Assembly: GCA_028023455.1 (NCBI GenBank)
Contig: JAQFVV010000027.1
Coordinates: forward strand, 8,553,845-8,617,844
From: Epiperipatus broadwayi
Taxonomy: Eukaryota > Onychophora > Udeonychophora > Euonychophora > Peripatidae
Length of the DNA stretch: 64,000 bases
Reading direction: 5' to 3'
Positions 26,901 through 41,900 of the stretch are shown here, piece after piece. The position numbers and the translations under genes are program-made. Each line of letters opens with the position of its first letter. The stretch's first letter is position 1. The notes below the pieces were generated by a model that was not told the DNA's origin, searched no databases, and worked only from the letters and a program-made list of their open reading frames with translations.

Positions 26901-29900
26901 CTCAACCTAAATTTGTCTTGAAATATTTAACAAACTAGCATCTTCAGGAATTCAACTAAGAGAACAAGTATTTTGTAGGATTCACTAATGGAGATTTTAC
27001 TTTAATTCAAAAATTTTCTAGCTATGTAGAAATTCAATACCTTGTATAAAGTAAAATCTTTTTGTAATATGGTCTAAAATTCTTGAGTTGTCATAATTGT
27101 TAGGCAAGTTATTACTGTAAAACAATGAAATATTATATATTGGGTTACTGGATCTACTTCCACACATCACAATCAATACAGAATTATATTTAAAACTGCT
27201 TAATGAAACTTTAAATAGAATGCTGTATTAATCAATATGTTTCTATGCATTTATGTGGAATATAATTTTATATTTTAGTGTGGCCTAATTATTATCTTTG
27301 TGTAGTTATTGGCTGCCATTTGGGGGTATAGCAAAAAATACCTGTAAAGGATTGGTTTGTACTATGCATGTACATGATGTATTATCAAATAGAAAATCCA
27401 ATTCAGGTTAATATGGTAGAAACTGATGATTTTAATTCTTAATTTTTTTAAAGAAACATTATGGTTTTTTATATATAAACCCCTCCCCAAAGAGAATTTA
27501 TAAGCACTGGATACTTTAGAAGGAAATGAATGGGCACTTTCACAATAAGTACAGATATTAATTATTATATATTATACCGGACACTCAATCCATTCTAACA
27601 CAGAGTGTGCCACTAGATCACTACGTATCTGGAAAATTTATTTACTGTGATCAGAATAGATGATGATGATGGTTTGCGCTGACTAGACTCGGGGAAAAAC
27701 AAAAGATCTTAAATTGTTTAGACAATTGAGACAAAAAGCACAAAGACAAACATCAGCCAAATTAAGTTTAAACAAATTGTAAAATTTTATTAAGAGAAAA
27801 TAAATTATGAGCATAATTTATTTATGATGCAATAAATAGGGTTAACTCAGATGTGTACCAAAAATACTAAATGCAAAGCTATAACAGACCGACTGATCTT
27901 CTAATAAACGAATTATAAAGGGAGGAAGCAAATTTTATTCAGCAGAGGATTCACCCAAACATTGGTTCTCACTTTCAGATATTTAAACAATACGCTCTTG
28001 AAATAAATCAACGAAACCAGCGCAGACGAGCTTTTCGAGGTCCGAAAAATGTATCGGGCTCACGAATGTCATTATGTCGGTAGGAGCTGCACCTATTATT
28101 ACGTTTAAAATAAAGGTGGTTGATCCACCTCAAGAACAACCAAAAAACATGATTGAAAATGAAAGGAAAACAATTAAAACCGGCGAATCCCCAACCAAAC
28201 AGTTAGCGAAAACTAAGAATAATTAAAGGTCTCAATAGGAGACGAGTAAATCTTTAGAAAACCAGTTACGTCTGCCACAGCAATTAAAGAAAATGAATTA
28301 CAAACAAATTCTGAGTACACGCTCTGATAAATTTAAAGCACACGTAATAAATACAAAAATAAATCTATCAGAGAGTGCACATGAGTACGAAAATATTAAA
28401 AGTTTTAAATACTTTAGCAGAATGAAAGTCTCGCTCACCTGTAATTTAAAAAGGGATAAATATTATCTTCTTGCTGACGACTTATAAAATTACAAAGAAA
28501 AACAATTCTAATTTCCGCTTTTCAGAGATATAAGAAACAAAATCTCCACATGCAGAAAATTAGACAATAAAGTCGTCAGCCAAAAGATTTTTGGAGGTTT
28601 GCGAAAGCGCAAACACAGTGTTTAAAAATTATTTATTGAATAATAAAATAAATACAGGTAAGCATTTAAAATACACATGACTGCTAAAGCATTTAGTAAA
28701 AGTTAAGCATAAAAATAGAAAACTCACTCATCACTTTCCAATAAATAAAAATTGAAAGTAACTTGGAATCTTAAAACAATACTAGAAAACACGGCAAATA
28801 TTAAATATGAGGCTATATTGTTTAGGAATACATATTTATAATTAGATTGAGCGGAGATTTAATGGAAAAGAATTTTACCCTGGGAAGAATAAAAGCAAAT
28901 AATTACCTTTCGGTAAAAACAACGTTCACGTAGAGTGTGCACTATTATTTTAGTTCATTTTCAGGTCATTGACAGCGGCAAGGTAGAGGTAAAGACGTTC
29001 CGGCTTCTTCTAGATGTTTAAGGCATTACTGGAGCAAATTGGAAGTTAGGGATCCGTCCTTTGTTAAGTTAGCAAGCCATTCTGGTGGTGATAACACAAA
29101 CAGTATTTTTCATCTTATTGCAAGCAAAAAGATTTAACAACAGCGAATTTCCTTGAAGAATTTAAATGTCCGAACTGATATAAACTTTTACTTGAGAAAC
29201 AGCTTGTCTAGTTAAGAATAATTATTAACTAACTCTCCAAATTTTCAGTGCTATTTATAACTTGCTCCATTTCCCGCGAAACACTTTCCTTGTTGTTGAA
29301 TGCTACGCCTAAGGCAGGGCAAATATTAATCTCCAGCTCAATCTAATCTAAGAATTCTACCCAGGGTTTATTAAAACAAAAACAACACAAATCAAATCTC
29401 CGCTTTTTAAAATGAACTTTAAAATAATTAATATAAAAGCTACAGGAATGTAATTAGCAAGATTTCTTGTTTTTAAATCAAATTGATTTAAAGTAAAAAG
29501 AAGCGGTATAAGACAACTATTTTAAAATAAATCGATAAACATTGAAATGATCCGTTTTACAAATAAACGGGTGTGTATTTTGATACCCGTATTTTTTTTA
29601 AATAATAATAAAAATTTAAACATTAAATGTTTAATGAAAATTAAAAGCTTAAAATTTTTTTTTTTGTAATAACACCAATGAATCGGATTTCAATCCGGTT
29701 CAATATCTTAATATTAATCTATAAAGATTACAATGCAATTTAGTCATATAAATACTACAATTATTATTTTATAACATTCTGAAAAGAGTATTTGTTTTAT
29801 ATAAATATTACTTTAAATTAGACTTTTTAAAATTATAAGCATTATTTACAATACATGTTAAAATATTCGCATAAAAAAAAAAAGGTAAAAAAATATAGCC

Positions 29901-32900
29901 AAAAAAATCGCAAAATTGAAATAAAATTACTTTTGTTTAATTGGATTAAATTGATTTCTCTTTTATAATCAGTTATTATAACAAAATAAACTTTATAATA
30001 ATTTGTTTTAAAAAATAGCAAAAAAAAAAAAGATTAAAAAGATTTACAGCTCTTTAGACTATAAGTGATATGAGATACTGCTAAATTAGAAATGGGCGCA
30101 TGAAATTTAAGCTACATGAGTTAAATTCAAATAAGTTTGATTTTTGAACAATAGAAACATATTTTGGAAGGTAGGTAGAGAGACACTTTTTCAATTTAAA
30201 AAATAATATAAAATTAAAGCATTTGAATAGTGATAGTGAAAAATCAGATATCGTCTGCAGCCACTGCAGGTTAATTTGTATTATTATAAATTATCCTGAT
30301 AAATTATTTGAAATTTACTCTCTAAAAAATAAAATTGTTTGTTATGTTATACATAAAATTAAATTCAAAATTAGTTAGCCTATATATATTGTAACGGTAT
30401 ATAAATATGCCGTTACATTAATTTAAAATAAAATCTTAAAAGTTCGCAAATAAAAATAAAATCTATTAAAAAACAAAACTAAACGCTAAAATTAAAATGT
30501 TTGTTAAACGTATATATTCGCACAGATTCAAAACTTTAAAAATATTTTTTTATAAATAAAAAAAAAGTAGTTGAACGTATTTTTTTATAAAAAAATACAA
30601 GATTTAAGTATAAAAATATTGTAATAAGGAAATAACGTAAGTAAAAATAAAAACAGGTATTAATTCCTGTAATCTGTAAATGGAAATGATTGTTTATTAA
30701 TTGAAAAGCAAGCTAGCCTTGGGCTCTTGTCTAATTAAAATGTGTAATTAAAAAGTCAGATGAAAATTAGATAAGGAATAAAGAATTAGCTTGTCCAATA
30801 TAGAAGCAGCAAATAAAGACCTGGACCATAACGAAAAAATAGAACAGTGACGTTTTTGTTCGCGGAATCCATAGGAGGATTATAAAAAGAGAAATATTCA
30901 GTTTCCTGACAGTTTCGAACTTGATTTTGGTAAGAACGACAAGACGCACTTGTCGTTCTCTATCACTTATTTTAAAAATGAAGACTGTGATACCAGAATG
31001 GAACCAACTAATGCTACCTCCGGAACATCTGACCGGGTTTTCAAATAAAGACTCTGTGGAAATTTACATCAAGAGCAGTGATTCTTCTACTGTAAGTTAT
31101 TGACATGAACTCTAAAATTTAAAAATAATTAAGAACTTTCGTTCAAGCTTATGAACTTCTATCTGACTTTTAAGTTTAAAATCAATTGGTAATGTTTAAT
31201 TTTATATGTTTTGCTTTTGATAAAAATCATTTCCATTTTTTTTTCTTATTGTATAAATTATTCAAATGCATGAAATTTAAGTTGGGTATAGACGTTGCAT
31301 GGATTCGTTAGCGGTTAATTGTGTTGCTGTTTCATATTCGATTGGAATATATAGGTCATTAGTGTCATTGCGGCATCTTATGTTGAATGCTGCTGGGCTT
31401 CTTGTATTCCCTCTGCAATTGACGTTATCGATGACTTTGTATTTTGATCAGTTATGTTTATTCTGGAACATTTTAACCGTGGAATCTATGCAGCCGATCT
31501 ATACTCAACATTATAAAACAAATTTATAAAATTCATCTGTACGAATGTATCTAAATGTTAAATTTAAGTTGGGCGTGAATGGCTATATAGATTTGTAAAG
31601 TTATATATATAGTTTAAGGGAGGGTAATCTTAGGTTATTCGTTTCGTAGTTGAATTAGCTCAATGGATTGGATATATTTGTGTAATTAGTAGATGTAGTA
31701 TGAGATCCGCTACGGGCAGGATTGTATATATACGCCACACACCTTCTGTTTGCCTATGGATGGGTTTGTAAGTCGGCAAAGGACCGCAGTCCATTCCTAT
31801 GGAGTTTTTTGTTTATTGTTCTACTCGCCAACAGATGTAGCATTCCTGTTGGTGGAGAGACAATGTCTTCTCTAACTCTACTTACTGTTCAGATGTACAT
31901 TCCTGACAGTATAGTATTTTGTGTTGTCGTATTTTCATGCTACATTGAACACATAAATGTATCAGATGGATTGGCGCCGGTTTGACTGCGAACTTTTGGC
32001 CTAAGGTTAAACAAGGGAAAGAATATTTTCTTTTCAAATGCAAATCTATGTAGTCTATTCATACTCGACTCACTAAATAAATAAATAAATATTAAACTCA
32101 CTGCAATCTTTTTAAATGTAAAATTAAAGATTAATATAAAAATCTAAAATGTTAAAGTTATTCCTCAAATTTAGAATGATTTTATATGTGTGTAAATAAA
32201 TATTTTTTATGTGTTAATTTCTGGCAGTGGCTTTTATTTATTTATATTTAAGATATAAATTAAAGTTATATTTTATCATCTCTGCTTCTCCCTGAGCTAG
32301 TGACTTGGGCTAATGATCTAAATATTTAATTAAAGTGGAATGTTAACAGCGCATATCTGCCTACTTTATAAATTTTTCTAGGTTCAAATGCCTAGATGGC
32401 GCCCTGTAGTGCAGATTGCGGTTAGATTCGAACTCCACTTTCTTTTGGATCGTTATAATATATTTCTTATTTATATATATGTACATTATGTGCTCATATG
32501 TATATATTGACCAAATACAGTTACTAATGTATATTTGCTATTCCAGATTATAATTTATCACTATGAAATAACTATTTGAAAAACAAGTTATTATACACAA
32601 TCTAATATTATTTTGCTAGAAAAGAAAAACACCCTCTAATCATAGGTTTTCGATAGATGAGTCTTGGTTTAAAAGTGAAATCAGAAAATTGCTGATTATA
32701 AAAAGACTGGCATAAAATACAAAATTCCTATTTTAAAATCTATACATATTACAATTCATAAATAAATTCAAAATACATTACAAATATTTAAATTCATTTT
32801 CTCAGTTGTATTATTTTTTTTATGCTATGTTAATATTATGAAATATATAATATGTTTAATGTTATATAAACTGAAGTTATTGTGAACATTTCATTTTCAA

Positions 32901-35900
32901 ACAAATGCAAAAATTGGCATTATAGTACATGGCAAGCCAATAGGATATGTAAAAAGACATTAAGTAACAAATATAAAAAAAAATATTTATAACTATTTTA
33001 TTATTTAAATGTTATGTCCATTTCACAGTGCAACCAAACCATGTGCAATGTTGCATATTATGAAGCATTGTGCGCTAATTGATCAACTAGACTAGCTAGC
33101 ACATATACGTAAATAATAAGGCACAAAAGAGTGAAGAATACATATCTATATTTATAGACCGTGAACAGACATTAAGCCATAAGTTTAATTTAACAATGAC
33201 TAGAATTGTATGTATAAAAAAGCAGGACAGGAAATGCAAGATCAAAGAGGCCTGGGTAAATGAAAAAGATTATAAAATCATCACGTATACCTCTTTCAAA
33301 GAAATATAAATGCCATGAACATTAACTAAACTTAAATTGTTATGAATATCCATGTTGAAAGCACACTCAGCATGAATAAAATTAGAATTATAAATTTTTT
33401 TATCCTTTCTGTTGAAATGTTATTAAACAAGGCAAAACTCTCCATACAGTAGTGCCACTCTGTGCCAACCAGAGTAAGCAATGGATGTCAGAAGGCTTGT
33501 GCATAAAATCTCTATCTAGTGCCTTCTGGCATCCATTGATTACTCTGGTTGGCACAGAGTGGCACTACTGTATGGAGAGTTTTGCCTTGTTTAATAACAA
33601 TTATGTGCTAGTATAAGAGATAGTGATCATGTGATGTTTAGCTGTTGAAATGTTCATAAATATTATGATAATCCGGAAGAGAAAAATTTTTTTTGATTTA
33701 TTAAACATATATAGTTATAAAAGTTTTATTTTGTATTATATCTGGCTAAAATATTCACAATAAAATTCACCATAGAAGAACAAATTAAAAATAAATAAAT
33801 AAATAAATAGAATAAAATTAAAACTAAGTTATTTACATATTAGCTAAAAATATTGTTTTAATATTAGTTTTAATCAGGAATAATTTACTATGATTAATTG
33901 TTCTCATAAGCTTAACTTATTCATTTTGCATTAATCACTATATTCTTAACTCTCTACAATTTAGAGCAGTTGTAGAACGACAAACTTTAGAGCTAAAGGC
34001 GTCTGGATCATAGCTCAATCCATCATATGACATCCAAATAATTATTCATTTGATAATAGGAATTCTTTTTTATATAAATGTTTAATACATATAAAAAAAT
34101 AATATAAATTAATTAAACCTTGCAATAACAATTTGTATAGCTATCTTTACTGATCTTTTTTTTTTTTTAAATGTATAGAAAACTTTTAATTAAAATAATG
34201 TTAGATTTAAATAATTAATTTTAAAAAAATATTAAATATTTCTTTTATCATAGTTTTTTTACCATCTTGCTATTTTACCCTTCATATATTAATATGAATT
34301 TTTGTTTTGCAAAAAATTGCATTTTTCTAAAAATATATTACATGCATAAAAGTTCTAATTATAGATTTATTTCCCCATGGAATGCCAGTGACAATTTATT
34401 ACTATTAATAACACCTCATACACAATAAAATCAAGGAGCCACCTGTAATTATTTTAATTTGAGATCTAGTATTGATCGATGTTTAGTAAAAAACAAACCA
34501 GTACTTATTCTATTATTTATATATAATATAGCTTAATGATATAGATCGTTCACTAAACTCATGATTAACTCTAATTATTAGGATGCTACAATAAATAGTA
34601 TTAAGGAACAGCAAGCAACAGGTAACTTTCATCGACACCAATCCAGTGTTACTGCCTGACAGCAGCACTCTATGCTTATAACTTCCCTTGCCTTCAGGCA
34701 GAGATCTTAACATATATACAACCAAAGTTTTGCAACATATGCTGCAAAACCAAAAAAATGTCTACACATTCTATAAAAAAAATTCAGAAAAGTAAAATAA
34801 ATATTAAGTCAATAATAGTTTTATAAAAATTATTAAATACTAGAAAAATTTACTATCTCTAATTAAAACTATTTAAAAACTGTTCAAATTCTCATAAATA
34901 AAAACAAAATTTTAATAAAAATGTAGGAGGACATGGTAAACATTTTAATTTAAAAAAAAAAAATCTTTAATTAATATTTTAAGAAAACAAAAGAATTAGA
35001 CAATGAACAGTTACTAAATAATTTAATCAGAAAGTAATACATCTAAATGTGCTAAAATGCAGGCAATGATAAAGCTAAGTACAAATTGTAATATTAATTG
35101 GCTGAGCATTTTAGTGCATTTAGACATTAAATGGGACATCTACGTTTTTCTTATTCTTAATCAGAAAGTGCTGAAATTGTTAAAAAAAAATTAGTCTTAC
35201 CTGTTTAGATAGGCGTACCTTGATTGATCTTCATTATGAATTCTTTTGAGCTCACGAATATGTAAATTCCGTTCTCTTTCTAATTTTTCTAATTCTAATT
35301 GTAAATCAGCATCTTCTTTTTTTAATGCTGCTGCCCTTAATTTTAAAATTTCTTCTTGTTCATAAAATTCCTGCCATGTAAGCCTAATAAAACAGTTTCA
35401 AATGTTAAATCCATCAATAAATATACATATATAATAATAAAAATGATTAATTAACAGGATTACAACTTCAGTTTGCTTTTCCTAAATAATTTATTACATA
35501 TTTTTAAAAGTGAGCAAAAAAAAAAAAAGCACTCACTCCCGAGGAGGTTCTGGCTTGGCAAACTCTCCATTGGAATTATTAATATTACTAGTTGGACCAT
35601 TGGCCTTATTCTTTTGAACATTGGTACTAGAAGGTTTCCTTTTCATTAAAAGTTTCCGTTGCCTATCTATTTCTTCCCGTTCAGCTGCTAATTCTTCTTG
35701 TTTTCTATAAAGACAATAAAAGTATTAAAAAATTTTCAAACTATAGTAATTGATTCATTTTTTAAAATGGAAAATACATACTTGGCAAGCTCTGTAAATG
35801 CATAACCGTCTACCCAATTTTCTACAAACGAGGCTCCTTGCCTCTGTGTTACAAACTGCCCTAATCGTAACCGATTCTGCATACTTTTCTGCCTTGCTGC

Positions 35901-38900
35901 TTTCCTTTCCATTGTTGACTTAAAAAATAAAACAAATTTTTAATATGTTAAAAAACTGAGATTATAAGTATCTTTGAAATGATTCAACTATTGCCAACCT
36001 TATTGAAATTATTGCTCTAATTAAAAACAAAAACAACATAAATATAAAAAATGTAGTAACTTTCCGTACTATGAATATACCAATTGTGCATGTATATATA
36101 AATTGCAATGCCATACATGGCATATACAAGCAGAAATGTTTAAATCCCCTTTAAAACAATTTACATCACCAATTTTTGAGGCATGAGATGCCTTTTACCC
36201 CAAATCTAGCAGTTGATTTTATCACTTATGTGAAAGTAGCAGCTTCAGAAATATTAACGGTCATAATAATTGCTGTAAATCCAAACTAGTTGTTTTTTAT
36301 TGTTTTATTTAATCACATAAATCACTTATATGCAATTTTACTCTCACAATTTTGCATACCAGAAACAATACATTCAGTAGATATATGTTGCACGAATTCC
36401 TTTTTTCCTTATCATTGATTGATGATTTTCTGCCATTTAGACACATAATTTAAGCTTTCAATCCAGTTACTTCTCAAAGTCCAGAAGAATTTTCTCACTC
36501 TAGCTGAAACTTATTTTTAAAATTTATTTAGATCAGTTTTCTGTTATTACAATAATTCTCTTCAGAAAAATAATATTGACTCATAGATTACAGCAGGGCT
36601 TTTTTTCTATACATCCACAAAGCAGAGAGAGGCTTAAAGTCATATTTTTATACCAGAATATATACTAACAAATGACAGACAACTATTTTGATTTCTTATA
36701 CAAACAGGTTCTCTTTTTTGAGGTTATTTTCCCAATGACTTATCTGTCAAAATAAATCAGACTCTGTGCATAACTTAGGATCACTTTTTTCTATTGTTTT
36801 CATAATTTATTCTATTCTTCAGAAGCTCATAACTATTTTTTTAAAGACATCATCAATTTCAATTTCTTTCCCTTTCTTGTGTATGTATATTTATAAATAA
36901 TAATTTCATTAATTTTATTAAATATGTATATTTTTATTTACTGTCTTCTATCTATTTCACATTTTTTCCTAAATCCATATCTCATGAAATTCCAATCTTC
37001 TTTTCTCTCTTTTTTCTAATTATCCAAGGCACTGTTTTAAATAAACCAATATGAATATTTTGTTTACCTATTATTTAATTAAACTGAAATCTAAGAGATG
37101 TTGGAAGATCATGAGATATAAATAAAAGTTGTTGGAGAATGTGAAAATAATTGTAACTATTGGGAAAAAGTTAAATTGAAAAAAAAAAAGGGGACTTTGT
37201 GTTTGTTTTTTTTTTTCTTATTACAGGATTTTTAATAAAAAGATAATTTAAGATAGCAAATTATTTTTAAAAAAAATCAATTTATTACTGAAACTAGATA
37301 TCATATGACCCTTCTAAGGAATTGGATAGACTAAATAAGCAATGTGTCTTTATCACAACTCACTCTATCTTTTTTAATTAAAATATAGAGAAATCCATCT
37401 TAATAATAAAATTAAGTCTAATGTAACAAACTACTACCAAGATGGAAATATTTTAATTTGTTTTACATAAATATAAAAAATACACCTAAATAGTGAGCAC
37501 AAAAATGCTCTTCTAACTTTACATGCTTGAATATCAATCCATATTCCAACCATGAGCTTTTCTTGACTAAGACTTTCCAGAACATTTTCTACATATCTCC
37601 ATATGTCAATACCCCATTATATTTTATCCCTTTACTCCCACTTTACCCCCCCCCCCCTCAAAACCCTCAATTTCTAATGATTTATGAAAATGTACACACA
37701 TTATGTAAACAAAAACAATCACTTATTATTTTAAGTAAATTATAAACATTAAAAAAAAAAAACCTTTCATTTTTTTTGTCTTCAAACTGTTAAGTAATGA
37801 ATACATCACTATTAAATTAGACAGCTTAATGAATATTAAAATTTTACAGGAAATAAATTTATAACTACTTCATGACTTCCTGAAGTCATTTCCTCTATGA
37901 TATAAATAAATAAAAAGTTTACACAAAATTAAAAAACAAAATACTTACCTTTTCTATAAGTAGTTTTTTATTCATAGCTATACATTTTGTTAAATTCTCT
38001 TTATGTCGATCTACAAGTTTTTGCTGAGCCGTTAACTGCCGTTTTAATTCTTCATTTGCCTAAATAAATAATATTAATGAGAAATATTAACTGCAGTTCT
38101 ATTAAATAAATAGTTCATAATAATAGTATAATTTCATCTTACTGAAATGCACAATCCTGCATTTATTTATTGAAAATACATATTTCAAATTATGTATTGT
38201 ATAAAATAATTTAAAAAATACCCCCCCTGAACCACAAGTTTTCATTAAGTGCTAATTATGCCTCCCTAATATATGGCTACTTTTATTTATCCATCCCCTC
38301 CCAAACAAAAAATCTACAAATAATATATGCTAAAACTAATGAACAACAATCGTAATTGTCGTTAAGTGATATTAACAGATGTCAGATAGATTTGATTATT
38401 ATTAGATTATATGAACTCAGATTTCTGGTGATCAACAGCTTGGTTTTTAGAACCTTCAATATCATGTTCTCTTCTTGTTATCCTTGTTTCCCCATCAACT
38501 TTTTTAGGTATGAATCAGCTAATAATATGACTATAAGAGGACAATTTTAGCATGAAGCACAATCTGTCAATTATTCATTTCTCCTTAATATCCATATATT
38601 TTCAAGTCTACTTTAACAACAAGTACTAAGTTATTAATATTTTTCTAATCCTTCTTCAGTGTCAAATTTCTGATACCTTCAGGTTTCACAAGAAATACCA
38701 TATAATAACAACATAAATTACAAGTACAGCTTTCATTAGTAATTCTTAATCAGAAAATAATCAGACTTTGACATGAGATGTTGAGTCATGTTACTAATAC
38801 ATTGATGTTATAAAGAAATATGCAGGATACTCTCAAACCCAAGATAGACTTTCAAAAGATAAGAATGGTCGTCTTATCTTTGTACCTAAATGCAATAGTT

Positions 38901-41900
38901 TAAATAATTTATTCTACTTCCTTTTTTGTAAAGACATAATCTTATATTTAAAACTTTTTTTTGCCCAGAATTTGTATTGAAATTCAATTCAATGATAATC
39001 TGCTGTGAATATCTTGATTTCTAGATTCTTTTGTTATTGAAGAGTGATTTGATCAAGTCAAATTGTCAATAATTTGTATGCCTTCCTTATCAATTTTGAT
39101 ATCAGCTACTATTTCTGTGATCATTAAGATGTCTTACTTTAGTTCAACAATAACAACACAGATTATGTATTTGACCTGAGTAATATAGTGCATTGCTAAA
39201 GTGAAGGATTTGAGAGCTATAACTTTTAGAATAGAAACTCAACCTATTTATTATTCCTGGTGCACAAATGTAACATGATACCACTAAGTGACTATCCATT
39301 AGATTATTATCTATTTTATTTAAATTAAATCATAATTCTACCTTTCTACTATTTTAACTTTCCTAATAAAGAGTTTATTTATGTTTTGTGTCATTTTTCA
39401 TTAAAACAGTTGCAGAAATCTCTTAATACATTTTGCTTAAATAAAATAATTAAGTTACGAAAGTTGGTTTTTGCTCTTTGATAAAAATTTCTCTATGTTT
39501 TGGAGAATGCATTTTTTTTTTTTTTGTAAACATTTTGCAAATTACCTGAGAGTGATCAATATTAATATATAATTGAACGATTTATTGCTCACGAGTTCAT
39601 AAAAACTTAAGAGCATCAGAGATAAGAGAAAGGGGCTACACGATCCATGGATCTTGAGTTTCATAATCTGTCACTCTACTATTACATCAAATCATGGAGT
39701 GTATCAATATCGATTAAATGAACAAAAATAAATTTATATGTAATTTCTATATTTTTAATTAAAATATAATTTTGTATGTGTTCTGGTTTTATATTAAAAC
39801 ACAAGAATTGATTTTTGATAGAATAACGCATATACAAAAAAAATCTCCAGTTAATTAAATAAAATTGTTGCACTCAACCTGTAACTAGAAGCAATCAAAT
39901 GTCATGTGATTTTTCAAATCTAACTAGTCAATTAGTTTCTTTTTTTAAAAAAAAATTCACATAAATCTTGTCTCCAATAAAGATTAACTTCTTTCACACA
40001 CATATTTAAATAAATCCACAAATAAAACAAATTAATTTTGGAAAATCTTCAACTCCATCTATGATAGTGTAACACATCCTTGATATTAATCTGGCTGGAC
40101 ATTAGTGTGGAGCATAAATATACATAGTTCTATAGTTTATTTTATCATCTCCCCCAACTATCCATTTTCATGTTTTTAAACTGCATACTTCAAACAAAAA
40201 AGTTAATTAAATTGTTTTATTGATTATCTTTACCAATTAAAAAATTTATTGTCCAATCCAATTTAACACTCTATGAATTTTCATCTCCAACCTAGAATAT
40301 ATTTGCATTGTATTCCTTCATATTAATATTTGCTAGAAATGTTCAAGAACTATCAAAATGATATTAATAAATCAATTTCATACCAATTTGTCTTTTCATA
40401 ATCTCAATTTTCATTTCAACTCCATCAGTTTCAAAACAAATCTTTTATTACTTAACATATCTTGATTTTACAATTCTTTATTTATTTATTTTTTGTTTTG
40501 ACAAACAAATCTTTAAACATTTAAATAACAGTTAAAAAAAAAAAAAAATCTATTTCATTTTGCAACTACTTTTTTTAAAAGGAAATATTTGTACACCCTC
40601 TGGAATAATTAACCACAAGCCCACTGCTTATTTTGTCATGTAATCTACTAAGATATTTACCCAAATGTTAGAAAAGCACATATGATAACAGAATAATATT
40701 TTCATATTCTACAGAAAAATATTTTAAGAACATTAAAATCCGACTGTTAACCCTCTGCTGTATACAGCCATTATGAATACTACAATCGGAGGTAAAGGTG
40801 GTCAGACCTACAGAAATAAAAGTAATTCGGAAACAAGATTTTATAACTAAATAGTGAATTTATTTGCCACAATTACTAATAGTAAGATTTTACCAATACG
40901 CTTAATATATTTACAATTTATACATATTAATAATATTAGTTACAAAATTCCAACAAGGCATACATAAATTATAATAAGGCCGATGTGGCCTGTATAGTCC
41001 CTAGGTCCATTTTAGTACCTTCAGTGGAGGAGTTCACTGGGTCCCTCCGTAGACCTCATTATGCTCGGTCACTTTGTATCTTTTCTAGCACGAGCAGCTC
41101 CCATGATGCGAGTGTGTGTAAAAAGACTTTGATTTTCCTTATTTTTGAGTTTTTATAATGTGGAATGTTCTAGAAAATAACTAATTATAATTGTTTTTTA
41201 TCTTTTAATTAATCACTTTCAATCCTGTAACACTTACCATTTATTTTATCTCTAATTACCCTATTTCGTGAGTTCTACATATATACATATAAAGCAACAT
41301 CCTTAAAAGATTTGTGTAGGCATTTGAATATAAATTTTTAGAGCATCATATAAAAAGGTAGAATAAATATTAGAAAGGATTCAATGTTACACGGGGGAAA
41401 AAAAAATCCACAACAATAATAGATTAGAAGTTAACATTTTCCTAGTAATTTCAAAACTTTATTTTTTTTAAAGTTTGGGATAAATCTGAATTCAATTTGC
41501 GGAATGTTGGAATTTCAGTCTAATGATGGATTGACCGTTGGTCTCAAACAGTTACAATAACATAGCAAAAACTATTAGACATTCATTATATACTTTGAGA
41601 ATTTTTCTCTACATCATTATTATGTTAATTCATTTTAGTACCAACAGACATTTAAAAAAACATGCCACTAAAGTTGAGCATATCATGCCTAAATCTGACC
41701 AACATTTCTGATTTTCCTCTATCATCTGCTCTGTTCTGTCACTTCATTTGTGTATTTAATATTTTATTTATATTATTTTCAAAGGCCTTGTCATTTATCT
41801 TTATGAAAGAAATCATTCTCAAAACTGCTGCAATCAATACGTTTATAAACTAAACTTGATTTTATCTAGTTCATCAATTAAAACTTTTAAACATTGCTAT

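Larger units (their letters stand above)
18458..35200. other. 16.7-kb TLK intron between exons E and D
   Basis: This intron holds an L1-like fragment, a Penelope-like reverse transcriptase remnant, three hammerhead-family elements, a candidate plus-strand first exon with promoter, and SINE-like sequence. About 25.6-27.6 kb and 34.0-35.1 kb hold only AT-rich sequence. About 27.7-29.4 kb is visibly richer in CpG and mixed sequence than its surroundings, but no gene was recognised there. Confidence 0.8.

Noticed and set aside
27420-27470. CTGATGA with a distant GAAAC on the plus strand
   Set aside because: The intervening sequence does not form a stem II and the flanks do not pair.
31722-31985. 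87-codon plus-strand frame
   Set aside because: It lies within the SINE-like body, has no recognisable domain and no splice context.
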